This document shows positions 5,502 to 12,878 of a DNA stretch of 33,423 nucleotides, piece after piece. A program made the translations under genes and the position numbers. The notes below the pieces were generated by a model. The model saw only the letters and a program-made list of their open reading frames with translations, was not told where the DNA came from and did not search any database. Numbering within the stretch: position 1 is the stretch's first letter; every line of letters begins with the position of its first letter. Source of the DNA: Lentimicrobiaceae bacterium (GTDB taxonomy: Bacteria > Bacteroidota > Bacteroidia > Bacteroidales > F082); assembly GCA_015061365.1 (NCBI GenBank), contig SUWS01000002.1, positions 86,806-120,228 of the forward strand. Direction: 5' to 3'.

Positions 5502-7988
5502 TTAATAAATTTTTTTATATAGGTTCTCTTTTGAATTTACTCCTATTATGGAATATATTTTCTTAATTCTGCTCCAAACGCTATTATAATCCTTTCCTAA
5601 TAATGCCGCAATTGTAGGTCCATTTATGTTTAAAAGAAGCAGACAAATGCAATATAAATCTACATCATTCAACTTTGGATACTTATTGGTGATCATAGCA
5701 CTAAAGTCGTATAAGCAGGTGTCGGCATCATCAAGAAGTTGCCTTAATTCTTCGTTTGTCAATGTTGCGAGATTATTAATTTTAAGACCACGGTTCTTAA
5801 TATCATCAATATTGGTAAGTATTCTCTTGCTGTTTTCACAATTACAGAATTTCCTTATATCATTTTTAGTAATTTTTCTTGATAAAGTCTTTTCAGATTC
5901 CTTCTTCTCGCTTATATAATCATTACTTAGCTTATCATATTTTTTTGTTATGCTTTCCAACTCACTATTTATCACTGAAATTGTTTTTTTGCCATTCTCT
6001 ATTTCTACATTCTTTTCATCAATTTCAGAATTCATATTAAATATTTTTTCATCATACATTTTCTTATCCTTTCTTTGCCTATGACGTAAAACAAAGATAA
6101 TAGTAACAAGGACTAAAATGGAAGACAATGCGATTATCAAATATTTAATGAACAGTTTTCTTGATTCTATTTTTTCTTTCTCAATTTCTCTATCCTGTTT
6201 CCTGTTTGCATACTCAGAATATACATTCTGTAATTTGGCTGTGTAAATACTTTTGTTATGATTACTATTTAAAATGGAAATAGAAATACTGTCATAGAAA
6301 AATTTATGATTCATATTTCCTATTGAATCGTAAATTGCAGCAAGAATATTTGAAGAAGTTAAAATAGTATGTTTATTGGTCGCATACATAGATAGATTGA
6401 GATATTTGATTGCAGAATCGTATAAATTATCTCTATGGTACATCTCTCCCAAGATTTGATAATATGAATATTTTGCAGCATAACCTTCCAACTTGCTAAG
6501 GTTATTATTTATCAATCTATACGCAGTGTCCTTTTCTCCCCTGTCAAACAAGATTTGGGCTATGCATTTCTCGACATCTAACCTGTTCGGAAGTTCGGAG
6601 TTGGTTTCCAACGACTTATTATAATAATACAATGCGCTGTCGGGCATGTTGTAAAGCTGATACGAATTGCCCAAGCATTTGTATGTGTTAGCTACGGCTT
6701 TGTTTTCTCCAAGCAATAACTTATATTTCAATGCTTTTCTGTATTTGGAAATCGCAAGGTCGCAGTAGTTTTCACTAAGGAACAATTCACCTAATCTCGT
6801 ATAAATCAATGAGAGGAACCGGATTTTTTCGTAATCAGGGCTTTGAGCTTCGAGCTTCGAGCTGTGAGCATTTCGGAATTTCTGCTCATGGCTCATGGCT
6901 CGCTGCTCACTGCCTTTCCCAGATTTTGAGGTTTTTAGATTTTCAGATTCTGATTCCATAATCTCCAAGGCTATGAAATAATGCTCGCAGGCTCCTACGA
7001 TGTCATCGCGTTCGGTGAGACCGACGGCGTGGTAGTAGTGCGCGCGAGCGCGCAAGAATTCTAGAATTTTAGAATTCTGGAACTTTAGAAGTTCGTGATG
7101 GTCAACGTTATTTTGAATCTGAGAATCTGAGAAACTGAAAACCTGAGAGGTGCTTTGAGCTTCGAGCTTTGAGCTTTGAACATTTGGGGATTTCTGCTCA
7201 TGGCTCATGGCTCGTGGCTCGCTGCTTTTCTCAGATTCTGAAGTTTTCAGATTTTCAGATTCTAAAAAAGGCTCATTGCTCATGGCTCGCTGCTCGCAGC
7301 TTTTTTCAGATTTTGAGGCTTTCAGATTTTCAGATTCTAAAAAATCTGTTGTCCGTTGACTGTTGTCTGTTGTCAGCCGCAGGCTATCAAAAAACATCAC
7401 CGCAGCTTTAACTTCTTCAAAGTTATATTGCGGGAGATAGTTTTTATATAAAGAGTCGGCGAGACGGATTTGGTTTTCGAAGTATAAAATCTGAGAATCT
7501 GAGAAACTGAAAACCTGAGAAGGGCTTTGAGTTTCGAGCTGTGAGCTTTGAGCATTTGGGGATTTCTGCTCATTGCTCATTGCTCGTGGCTCGCAGCTTT
7601 TCTCAGATTCTGAGGTTTTCAGATTTTCAGATTCTAAAAAGGACTCATTGCTCATGGCTCGCTGCTCGCTGCCTTTCTCAGATTCTAAAGTTTTCAGATA
7701 CTCAGATTCTAAAAAGGACTCATTGCTCATGGCTCGCTGCTCGCTGCTTTTCTCAGATTTTTTCTGTACCAATTTGTGGTTTGTTTTTTCATTCCCACAA
7801 ATTTCACTGATGTTCACGGATTTTTCAGTTTCAGAAAAAGGCTCATTGCTCATAGCTTGTGGCTCGCTGCCTTTCTCAGATTCTGAAGTTTTCAGATTTT
7901 CAGATTCTAAAAAAGGAGTCTGTTGTCCGTTGACAGTTGTCTGTTGACCGAGCAAAGCGAGCAATATGTAAAACAGGAGCATTCTCAT
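5502..7988 (-). CDS. TPR membrane regulator with HTH-like C-terminus, interrupted by repeat-encoded segments
   Basis: 828 residues from the ATG at 7988; 14 further codons upstream (to 8030) lie inside a repeated hairpin element and precede the promoter -7 box, so that longer start is rejected. Domains: signal peptide (MRMLLFYILLALL), TPR helices from about 170 to 590 (for example LADSLYKNY, ARAHYYHAVG, IYTRLGELFLSENYCDLAIS), a transmembrane helix at 613-634, a coiled coil at about 641-701, and a C-terminal HTH-like segment at about 771-828 (VDLYCICLLLLNI, IAALLGKDYNSVWSRIKKIY). This architecture is common in Bacteroidales TPR regulators that sense something outside and act inside. The oddity is that residues 15-168, 205-291 and 344-385 consist of repeated peptides such as FLESENLKTSESEK and GSEQRAMSNE, encoded by short-period DNA repeats. 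They fall before and between TPR helices and keep the frame. Whether the protein is functional is unknown. Confidence 0.8.
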   Translation of the reverse strand: MRMLLFYILLALLGQQTTVNGQQTPFLESENLKTSESEKGSEPQAMSNEPFSETEKSVNISEICGNEKTNHKLVQKKSEKSSEQRAMSNESFLESEYLKTLESEKGSEQRAMSNESFLESENLKTSESEKSCEPRAMSNEQKSPNAQSSQLETQSPSQVFSFSDSQILYFENQIRLADSLYKNYLPQYNFEEVKAAVMFFDSLRLTTDNSQRTTDFLESENLKASKSEKSCEQRAMSNEPFLESENLKTSESEKSSEPRAMSHEQKSPNVQSSKLEAQSTSQVFSFSDSQIQNNVDHHELLKFQNSKILEFLRARAHYYHAVGLTERDDIVGACEHYFIALEIMESESENLKTSKSGKGSEQRAMSHEQKFRNAHSSKLEAQSPDYEKIRFLSLIYTRLGELFLSENYCDLAISKYRKALKYKLLLGENKAVANTYKCLGNSYQLYNMPDSALYYYNKSLETNSELPNRLDVEKCIAQILFDRGEKDTAYRLINNNLSKLEGYAAKYSYYQILGEMYHRDNLYDSAIKYLNLSMYATNKHTILTSSNILAAIYDSIGNMNHKFFYDSISISILNSNHNKSIYTAKLQNVYSEYANRKQDREIEKEKIESRKLFIKYLIIALSSILVLVTIIFVLRHRQRKDKKMYDEKIFNMNSEIDEKNVEIENGKKTISVINSELESITKKYDKLSNDYISEKKESEKTLSRKITKNDIRKFCNCENSKRILTNIDDIKNRGLKINNLATLTNEELRQLLDDADTCLYDFSAMITNKYPKLNDVDLYCICLLLLNINGPTIAALLGKDYNSVWSRIKKIYSIIGVNSKENLYKKIY
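6834..6959 (-). repeat. In-gene composite repeat block C
   Basis: A short composite in the TPR gene: octads of the AATCTGAA type, then heptads of the GAGCCAT/GAGCAAT type, then heptads of the AAGCTCG/AAGCTCA type. It encodes SENLKTSKSGKGSEQRAMSH and SSKLEAQSP. It sits between the ALEIME helix and the DYEKIRFLSLIY helix. Confidence 0.85.
7053..7094 (-). repeat. Short AGAATTCTA-type repeat next to a GCGCGC palindrome
   Basis: The stretch contains two GAATTC sites in overlapping TTCTAAAATTC-like units and encodes LLKFQNSKILEFL in the TPR protein. It directly adjoins GCGCGCGAGCGCGC (7040-7053), which is strikingly GC-rich for this AT-rich genome. Confidence 0.6.
7116..7376 (-). repeat. In-gene composite repeat block B
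   Basis: 261 bp in the TPR gene. In coding order: CAACAGT-type heptads (TTDNSQRTTD), AATCTGAA octads (FLESENLKASKSEK), GAGCCAT heptads (EQRAMSNE), the octad and heptad pair again, AAGCTCA heptads (NVQSSKLEAQS), then octads in the opposite orientation (TTTTCAGTTTCTCAGATTCT, encoding VFSFSDSQI). The length is a multiple of three. Confidence 0.9.
7485..7946 (-). repeat. In-gene composite repeat block A
   Basis: 462 bp at the start of the mature TPR protein. It begins with CAACAGT-type heptads (GQQTTVNGQQTP), continues with several alternations of AATCTGAG octads and GAGCCATGAGCAAT heptads, includes one different unit (SVNISEICGNEKTNHKLV, from a GTGAACATCAGTGAAATT-like motif), and closes with AAGCTCA heptads and inverted octads. 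It reads open in the gene's frame throughout. Confidence 0.9.
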
Positions 7989-7993
7989 GATTG

Positions 7994-8001
7994 CAAAGAT
8001 A
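7994..8001 (-). promoter_or_regulatory. -7 box for the TPR regulator gene
   Basis: TATCTTTG on the minus strand matches TAnnTTTG. It lies 6 bp before the ATG at 7988, so the transcript would be leaderless or nearly so. The box overlaps the edge of the 58-bp hairpin element. No clear TTG at -33 was found. Confidence 0.55.
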
Positions 8002-8055
8002 ATAAAAAACGCGTTAAATGCTTCATTCATGCACTTAACGCGTTAAAAAATTATC
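7998..8055. repeat. 58-bp hairpin element, copy 1
   Basis: Arms GATAAT/ATTATC and TTAACGCGTT/AACGCGTTAA flank a centre TGCTTCATTCATGCA. A second copy at 9402-9459 differs at two positions only. Both copies are followed on the same side by TTCTCAGATTCTCAG octads and flanked on the other side by a TATCTTTG promoter box. Confidence 0.9.
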
Positions 8056-8136
8056 TTCTCAGATTCTCAGTGACCCGTCCTAAAATTTGTTTACAAAATT
8101 AATACAATATTTAATACGATAATAATTTTTGATGGG

Positions 8137-8207
8137 TTTGTTATAAGGTCTATTAAATTTGTAACTTTGCTGAGCCAGATAGAAACGGAATTAATTGTCT
8201 ATATTTG
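8137..8207 (+). promoter_or_regulatory. Promoter region of the 8216 gene, two candidate -7 boxes
   Basis: TTTG at 8137-8140 followed by TAACTTTG at 8162-8169 (21-bp spacing) fits the Bacteroidota promoter. A second -7-like box, TATATTTG at 8200-8207, lies 8 bp before the ATG. Which one is used cannot be told from sequence. Confidence 0.5.
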
Positions 8208-8215
8208 CAGATGAT

Positions 8216-8644
8216 ATGGCAAGACTGACAATCATACAGAAGAAACGGAATTTTACCCCGATGCTGCCTCATAAGATTCTTATCGGAGGGCAGTTGCTGG
8301 GGCTGATGCGTACTCCGTCAGTGACCATCAACATTCCACAAGGGATTTATGAGGTCACCGTTCAGAGCGTCTTTCCGTTTATAAAGACTTCTGCGATAGT
8401 CAAGGTTGATGAAGGAGTCGATAATGTTATGGAATTTGAGGATAAGGAGAAATATTGGGATATCGTCTTCTCTCTTGATATGATCCTTTGGATAGCAAGT
8501 CTGTTCATCGACCTTCAGAAGCCATATTCCACCATATATCATATAGTTTCTGAAGGCTTGTTCGCCATCTGGCTCATCCACATCATTGTAATCCGGAATA
8601 AGTATTTCAGAATTTCTACTTTTCAGAAACGTTTGTCTGTGTAA
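8216..8644 (+). CDS. Small membrane protein with N-terminal PEGA-like beta domain
   Basis: 142 residues from the ATG at 8216; a TTG seven codons upstream is open too, but it lies upstream of one of the two -7 boxes. The N-terminal ~75 residues (MARLTIIQKKRNFTPMLPHK, ILIGGQLLGL, INIPQGIYEVTVQSVF) look like a short beta-sandwich of the kind that presents a PEGA-like turn. Two hydrophobic segments follow (about 88-102 and 108-131). The 3' end overlaps the convergent hydrolase gene by 29 bp. Family and function are unknown; the opposite-strand frame looks like a shadow. Confidence 0.6.
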   Translation: MARLTIIQKKRNFTPMLPHKILIGGQLLGLMRTPSVTINIPQGIYEVTVQSVFPFIKTSAIVKVDEGVDNVMEFEDKEKYWDIVFSLDMILWIASLFIDLQKPYSTIYHIVSEGLFAIWLIHIIVIRNKYFRISTFQKRLSV

Positions 8645-9377
8645 GTGTAGAATGGATTTTCCCGCAGCAGTCTTCAGAATGCTTGGTCAGGAACTCTCCA
8701 TGACCCAGTCCTTCCATGATTTCTTCTCTATAGTTCTTGAGGTATTTCTTGAGGATCTTATGTGATTTGATGGCATATGGCTCCTTGCTGCCACACCACA
8801 TATGTACAATTGTCTCATTCAGGGCGATTTCTGGCCTGGTGCGGTAGGTGTAGTTTTCCATGAAGTTCCTCCTGACCGTTTCATCGCTGGCATCCATATA
8901 CAAGGAGTTCATCATTCCAAGGTCTTCCGCCTTCAGACCCATAAGTTTCATCATCAGCATTATCAGTACTGGAAACTTACCTGTATTCTTGAATCTGCAG
9001 AACATCTTGTATGTAACCCACCCGGAGACCTTGCCCTGATGTGCGACATAACATCCGTCCATTATGACGGTGCCGAGACCTATCCTGTTCCGTGTCAGAA
9101 GTTCTGTGAGCATCAGACCGCCTTGTGAACATCCATATGCCCCAGAAACCTTCCCTCCATGATTCCTGTGAATATATTCTTCAATCTGTCTTGCCTGGTC
9201 AGCAAATGATGTAAAGTCTTTGCTTCCGTCATAGAATCCATCCTGAGCTGGTATGATAAGCCTGTAATGCTCTTCGAGAGGTTTGAGCATTTCATATTCG
9301 GTATGCCAGTCCTGCATCATTCCGTGCAGAAGCAATATCGGCGGATTTGCTATGTTTCCAAATTCAGTGAACAGCAT
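8616..9377 (-). CDS. Alpha/beta hydrolase
   Basis: 253 residues from the ATG at 9377. A longer frame to 9434 starts inside the 58-bp hairpin element and upstream of the -7 box at 9398-9405, so its first 19 codons are not expected to be transcribed. Seen: the oxyanion-side motif LLLHGMMQDW near residue 16, the nucleophile elbow GCSQGG (Ser of GxSxG), and a late GLGHGEF with the likely catalytic His. The substrate cannot be read from sequence. No signal peptide is visible, so it should be cytoplasmic. It lies downstream of gldN on the same strand but has its own promoter-like box. Confidence 0.8.
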   Translation of the reverse strand: MLFTEFGNIANPPILLLHGMMQDWHTEYEMLKPLEEHYRLIIPAQDGFYDGSKDFTSFADQARQIEEYIHRNHGGKVSGAYGCSQGGLMLTELLTRNRIGLGTVIMDGCYVAHQGKVSGWVTYKMFCRFKNTGKFPVLIMLMMKLMGLKAEDLGMMNSLYMDASDETVRRNFMENYTYRTRPEIALNETIVHMWCGSKEPYAIKSHKILKKYLKNYREEIMEGLGHGEFLTKHSEDCCGKIHSTLTQTNVSEK

Positions 9378-9397
9378 ATATGACCTTTTGAACACGG

Positions 9398-9405
9398 CAA
9401 AGATA
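9398..9405 (-). promoter_or_regulatory. -7 box for the alpha/beta hydrolase gene
   Basis: TATCTTTG on the minus strand, 20 bp before the ATG at 9377, matches TAnnTTTG. It adjoins the second 58-bp hairpin copy, repeating the arrangement seen upstream of the TPR gene. Confidence 0.55.
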
Positions 9406-9459
9406 AGAAAAAACGCATTAAATGCTTCATTCATGCACTTAACGCGTTAAAAAATTATC
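9402..9459. repeat. 58-bp hairpin element, copy 2
   Basis: Same element as 7998-8055 with two substitutions (GATAAG for GATAAT, and CGCATT for CGCGTT in one arm). The central TGCTTCATTCATGCA is unchanged. The inner sequence ATGAATGAAGCATTTAA creates a spurious ATG frame (MNEAFNAFF) in front of both downstream genes. Confidence 0.9.
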
Positions 9460-9527
9460 TTCTCAGATTCTCAGTTTTTCAGATTCTCAGATTCTCAGAT
9501 TCTCAGTTTTTCAGATTCTCAGATTCT
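9460..9527. repeat. Tandem TCAGATTC octad array
   Basis: About eight units of TCAGATTC with variants TCAGTTTT fill the gap between the hairpin element and the gldN stop codon. The same octads, in both orientations, make up parts of the repeat blocks in the TPR gene. Confidence 0.9.
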
Positions 9528-9530
9528 AAA

Positions 9531-10385
9531 TTAATATTCCCAGAGGTTCTGTTCGAAGTCGATTATAGATTGTTTGATACGTTCGGATTCCAAAAGAGCG
9601 TCGACACCTTGTGCGTATTCCCTGATGTTACGGTCGAACATATTATCCTCTTTGTATATGTAGCTGTCGAACATTCTTTTCAGGAACACCTCGTCGTAAC
9701 TCAGTCGTGCTGCCGAGTTGCTTCTATTGTAATAAGGAGCTTGTGCTAACACTTCTCTTGCCGAGTCGTAGTTAATCCAGAACATTGGTTGAGGTACGCT
9801 TTGTCCGTCTTCTAAATCAATCATTTTAACAGGGCAGAAAGCTATGATCTTAACCATGAGTTGTGATCTCTGTTTGTCGAAGTACCATTCTTCTTTTATA
9901 CGGCAACGTTTCACTTGAGAAGGGTCGAATTGTGATATGATGACGGTGTCGTATTCTTCGTATGGAGGATAAGGTCTTCTGAATGTTCTGTAAAGAGTAT
10001 CTGTCTGTTTGCTCATTATCTGGCTGTAAGAGACCGGATTGAGCAATTCGCCTGTAGGTTCGTCGTTATAGGCTGTTATTCTGCCTTCTTTCATTGCGTC
10101 GGTGATGACGGTGATGAAGTTCTTCCAATTTTGGTGGGCCACTGTAGGATAATAGAATCCTTGGTTCATTTTCTGGCGGAAGTCGATTTCACGCCAGACG
10201 GTTTTCTTCCACATCACGTCGGCTTCTCTCACTGAAGGGAGAGGCATAGGTGTTTTTGTACCTGTAGCATTTTCGATGTAAAGTCCGTCGGTATGTGTCT
10301 GGTCGACGAAATACTGTGCCGATGCTTTAGGAGCAAAGAACAATGACATTCCGAACAGGCCGATTATTGCAAATAACTTTTTCAT
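9531..10385 (-). CDS. gldN: T9SS ring-associated protein GldN/PorN
   Basis: 284 residues with a signal peptide (MKKLFAIIGLFGMSLFFAPK, cut after ASA). The body has family features: an early VMWKKTVWREIDFRQKMN segment, IKEEWYFDKQRSQLMVKI and MFWINYDSAREVLA. In the type IX system GldN/PorN binds GldK/PorK to form a periplasmic ring attached to the outer membrane and contacts GldM. It is the last gene of porP-gldK-gldL-gldM-gldN, 17 bp behind gldM. The final residues (NLWEY) are followed at once by octad repeats. Confidence 0.95.
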   Translation of the reverse strand: MKKLFAIIGLFGMSLFFAPKASAQYFVDQTHTDGLYIENATGTKTPMPLPSVREADVMWKKTVWREIDFRQKMNQGFYYPTVAHQNWKNFITVITDAMKEGRITAYNDEPTGELLNPVSYSQIMSKQTDTLYRTFRRPYPPYEEYDTVIISQFDPSQVKRCRIKEEWYFDKQRSQLMVKIIAFCPVKMIDLEDGQSVPQPMFWINYDSAREVLAQAPYYNRSNSAARLSYDEVFLKRMFDSYIYKEDNMFDRNIREYAQGVDALLESERIKQSIIDFEQNLWEY

Positions 10386-10402
10386 TATTCAATTCCTTTC
10401 TA

Positions 10403-12085
10403 TTATTTAATTTCAATGTTGATAGGATTCAAGGTGCGGATTGCTCCGTCTGGTCCTTTAGCCTGAATGTTTTCGAAGAAGAGTTTTTGACCTTTTTTTG
10501 CTGATCTTACCATTTCGTTGACTTCCTGGTTGAAGCGTCCGCCTTTGATAGTTCCCGACGTCTTATAGTCGCCGCCCGAAATTGTAGCTAAGGTGTAAGA
10601 GACGATATTGTATTGGAAGTCGCCAAACTCGAAGTCGCCCATGTCAGGGATGATGCCTCCAGATGCGAGGAGTTCATCTTTACCTATTTTACCGCTTGAG
10701 ATACTGCCTATCTTAGCTTCTGGATTCGGCACACGTTTAACACGGAATTCGTGAGTTCCGAGAACGACTTTTCTACCATCAACCTTTGTTGAAGCAGTAA
10801 TTGTCACATTCTTATCACCGGCATTGACTTCCACGAGATACAAGCCAGCTTGGTTGCCTTTAGATATTTTTCCTTTACTGATTTCCACATCAATTTTGTC
10901 GTTAGAGATGCCAGGAGCCGATACCGAGATTGGGTTTTTCAATCCTTGGTAAAGTATCATCATTTGTGTTGGAGCCACCGTTGCTGACGGAGGAGCCACT
11001 GTATACGATGCGTTAAAATGATAAGGGACTATTTCTCCTGTCTCCGGGTCAGCGAGTTCCACAACGCCTGCGAAGTTCTGTTCGCCTTCCTGTGTTGTAG
11101 GTATTTTTATAGACACGACACCATTCTTACTTGATACTCTTTGTACCGCATTAGAGTTTGCTTTTGAGAAGTCTTTGATACCTCTTGCGAATTTGGCGTC
11201 GAATTTTCTTGTGGTGTCAGAAGCTGCGATAAAGATGTCGGCTTCATAATCCTGACCTTGTAATACGTATGTTGTCTTAGGGAACACCTTTGCTTCCAAA
11301 GCATTGAACTTATAGTCTGTAGCACCGATTCTCTTGAACAATTCAGATATGGCGTCAAATTCTGTTGTTTGAATTTCTCCGATAATCTTGTTCAATATAG
11401 CAATGTCGGCAGCCAAGATGACGTGATAGAAGTTCTTTTGTTCCCAACTGAGTTTGTTGTTGTTGGCATCATAGAAGTCGCCGTCTGTTCTCAATCCCAC
11501 CTTATCGCCATAATTATCAATGCCAGCTTCTTGGAGACTACCGATGATATACAAACGATAATCTTCCAATTTATTACGGAGTTCTGTCGCTTTACCTTCG
11601 TTTATCATGAAGTTGGTAGGAGCGTCATATTTATCTTTTGCACTGATATTCTTCAGTTCGAATTCGTGAGATATACGTCTGTTCTTGCTTGCGTCGGCTT
11701 TATCCTTATTGCGAATAAGGGAATTCTTCTCGTCTTTAGGATTGAAGATTTCTTCTTTTGTAATATCTTCAGTCACCATTACTAAAGGAAGTTTTATCTC
11801 CGATTCGATATAGTTGATAATTTCATCTGTTTTGGTACGAATCTCTTGAGCCTTGTTCCAATAGTCGGCAGCCTTTTCAGGTTGTTTCTCGTATTGTTGT
11901 TCGAAAGTGATGTAATAGTCTTTTATCTTTTGTTCCACGCTTGCGTTTGAAGTCTCGATACCATCGTTAACGATAGCAAAGGCATCGAGGATATCGACGG
12001 AAACGTTGAGAGCTAATAAGGCAGTCAAAACAAGATACATCATAGAGATCATCTTCTGCCTTGGAGTTTCTTTTCCACCTGCCAT
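10403..12085 (-). CDS. gldM: T9SS motor periplasmic shaft protein GldM/PorM
   Basis: 560 residues. The cytoplasmic start MAGGKETPRQKMISMMY is typical, followed by one transmembrane helix (about 17-36, LVLTALLALNVSVDILDAF). A long periplasmic part follows: a helical first domain with many charged residues, then beta domains (for example YQGLKNPISVSAPGIS, and a terminal SGTIKGGRFNQEV). GldM dimers span the periplasm and pass energy from GldL to the GldK/GldN ring. The length is near the family norm. It lies between gldL (41 bp upstream) and gldN. Confidence 0.96.
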   Translation of the reverse strand: MAGGKETPRQKMISMMYLVLTALLALNVSVDILDAFAIVNDGIETSNASVEQKIKDYYITFEQQYEKQPEKAADYWNKAQEIRTKTDEIINYIESEIKLPLVMVTEDITKEEIFNPKDEKNSLIRNKDKADASKNRRISHEFELKNISAKDKYDAPTNFMINEGKATELRNKLEDYRLYIIGSLQEAGIDNYGDKVGLRTDGDFYDANNNKLSWEQKNFYHVILAADIAILNKIIGEIQTTEFDAISELFKRIGATDYKFNALEAKVFPKTTYVLQGQDYEADIFIAASDTTRKFDAKFARGIKDFSKANSNAVQRVSSKNGVVSIKIPTTQEGEQNFAGVVELADPETGEIVPYHFNASYTVAPPSATVAPTQMMILYQGLKNPISVSAPGISNDKIDVEISKGKISKGNQAGLYLVEVNAGDKNVTITASTKVDGRKVVLGTHEFRVKRVPNPEAKIGSISSGKIGKDELLASGGIIPDMGDFEFGDFQYNIVSYTLATISGGDYKTSGTIKGGRFNQEVNEMVRSAKKGQKLFFENIQAKGPDGAIRTLNPINIEIK

Positions 12086-12126
12086 TTGATATTGTTTTAT
12101 TTAGTTTGTAAATTACTTAATAAAAT

Positions 12127-12819
12127 TTAAGATTTGACATTCATTGCTGAGAGCATATTGCCGTAAACGTTGTTCAATGCGCTCATACGTTTCGACAAGT
12201 CAGCGATCTGGTGGTTAAGAGCCTCTGTTGATGAAGCTGACATATTTACCTTTTCGATATATTCCGCCATTGTTTTGTTCAGCTGTTTGTTTGTTTCAGC
12301 GACTATCAATGTGCTTTGTAACTGAACTTCCAATGCGCTTGCTGATTCAGCAGCCTTACGCATGACCTTGGCATAATCGTTTGTCGCCGCAACCGCGTTA
12401 CTGATATCAGCCATCTGTGCTGCGTTTTCACTGAGTTTGTTGATTCCAACACTCAATTTCTCTAAAGCGTCTTTGCTGATGTTAGAGCTGCCTAATATAT
12501 CGAATTGTGATGAATTAGAATTGTTGACATTAACTGTTCTCGGAACTGATTTCTCATTGCTTGGCACACCGTGATAAGCTTCTTTAAATTCTGGATATAC
12601 AAGACTCCAATCTGGTTCTACATGTGGAGGTTCGAATGCTGACAGGAAGAAGATGACAGCTTCAGTCAAAAGACCTACTGTCAACATGGCGTTAGCACCT
12701 GGCCAGTGTGTAAGTTTAAAGAGAGCACCGACAAGAACTATAGATGCACCGATACCATAAACAATACCCATAACTTTCTTATACTTTCTGCTTACTAAGA
12801 AATTACCGAATTTACCCAT
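12127..12819 (-). CDS. gldL: T9SS motor inner-membrane protein GldL/PorL
   Basis: 230 residues. Two transmembrane helices lie at about 16-36 (VMGIVYGIGASIVLVGALF) and 43-63, separated by the family motif KLTHWPGAN. TM2 carries a buried Glu (E53, LLTEAVIFF), at the position of the Glu implicated in proton-motive-force use. The C-terminal half is helical and Asn/Ala/Ser-rich (LSVGINKLSENAAQMADISN), typical of the cytoplasmic tail. It works with GldM as the T9SS rotary motor. Confidence 0.96.
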   Translation of the reverse strand: MGKFGNFLVSRKYKKVMGIVYGIGASIVLVGALFKLTHWPGANAMLTVGLLTEAVIFFLSAFEPPHVEPDWSLVYPEFKEAYHGVPSNEKSVPRTVNVNNSNSSQFDILGSSNISKDALEKLSVGINKLSENAAQMADISNAVAATNDYAKVMRKAAESASALEVQLQSTLIVAETNKQLNKTMAEYIEKVNMSASSTEALNHQIADLSKRMSALNNVYGNMLSAMNVKS

Positions 12820-12878
12820 TTCAATTATTTTTTTAATCTTTTATTATTTGTTATTTACTTAATTTTTCTTTAAGAATA

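Noticed and set aside
6834..7946. CRISPR-like appearance of regularly repeated segments
   Set aside because: The repeats are 7-8-nt tandem words without unique spacers of even length, and they read as an open frame in a recognisable TPR protein.
7169..7947. Plus-strand frames rich in CSWLAARCFSQIL repeats
   Set aside because: They are reverse readings of the repeat blocks and have no independent start signals or domains.
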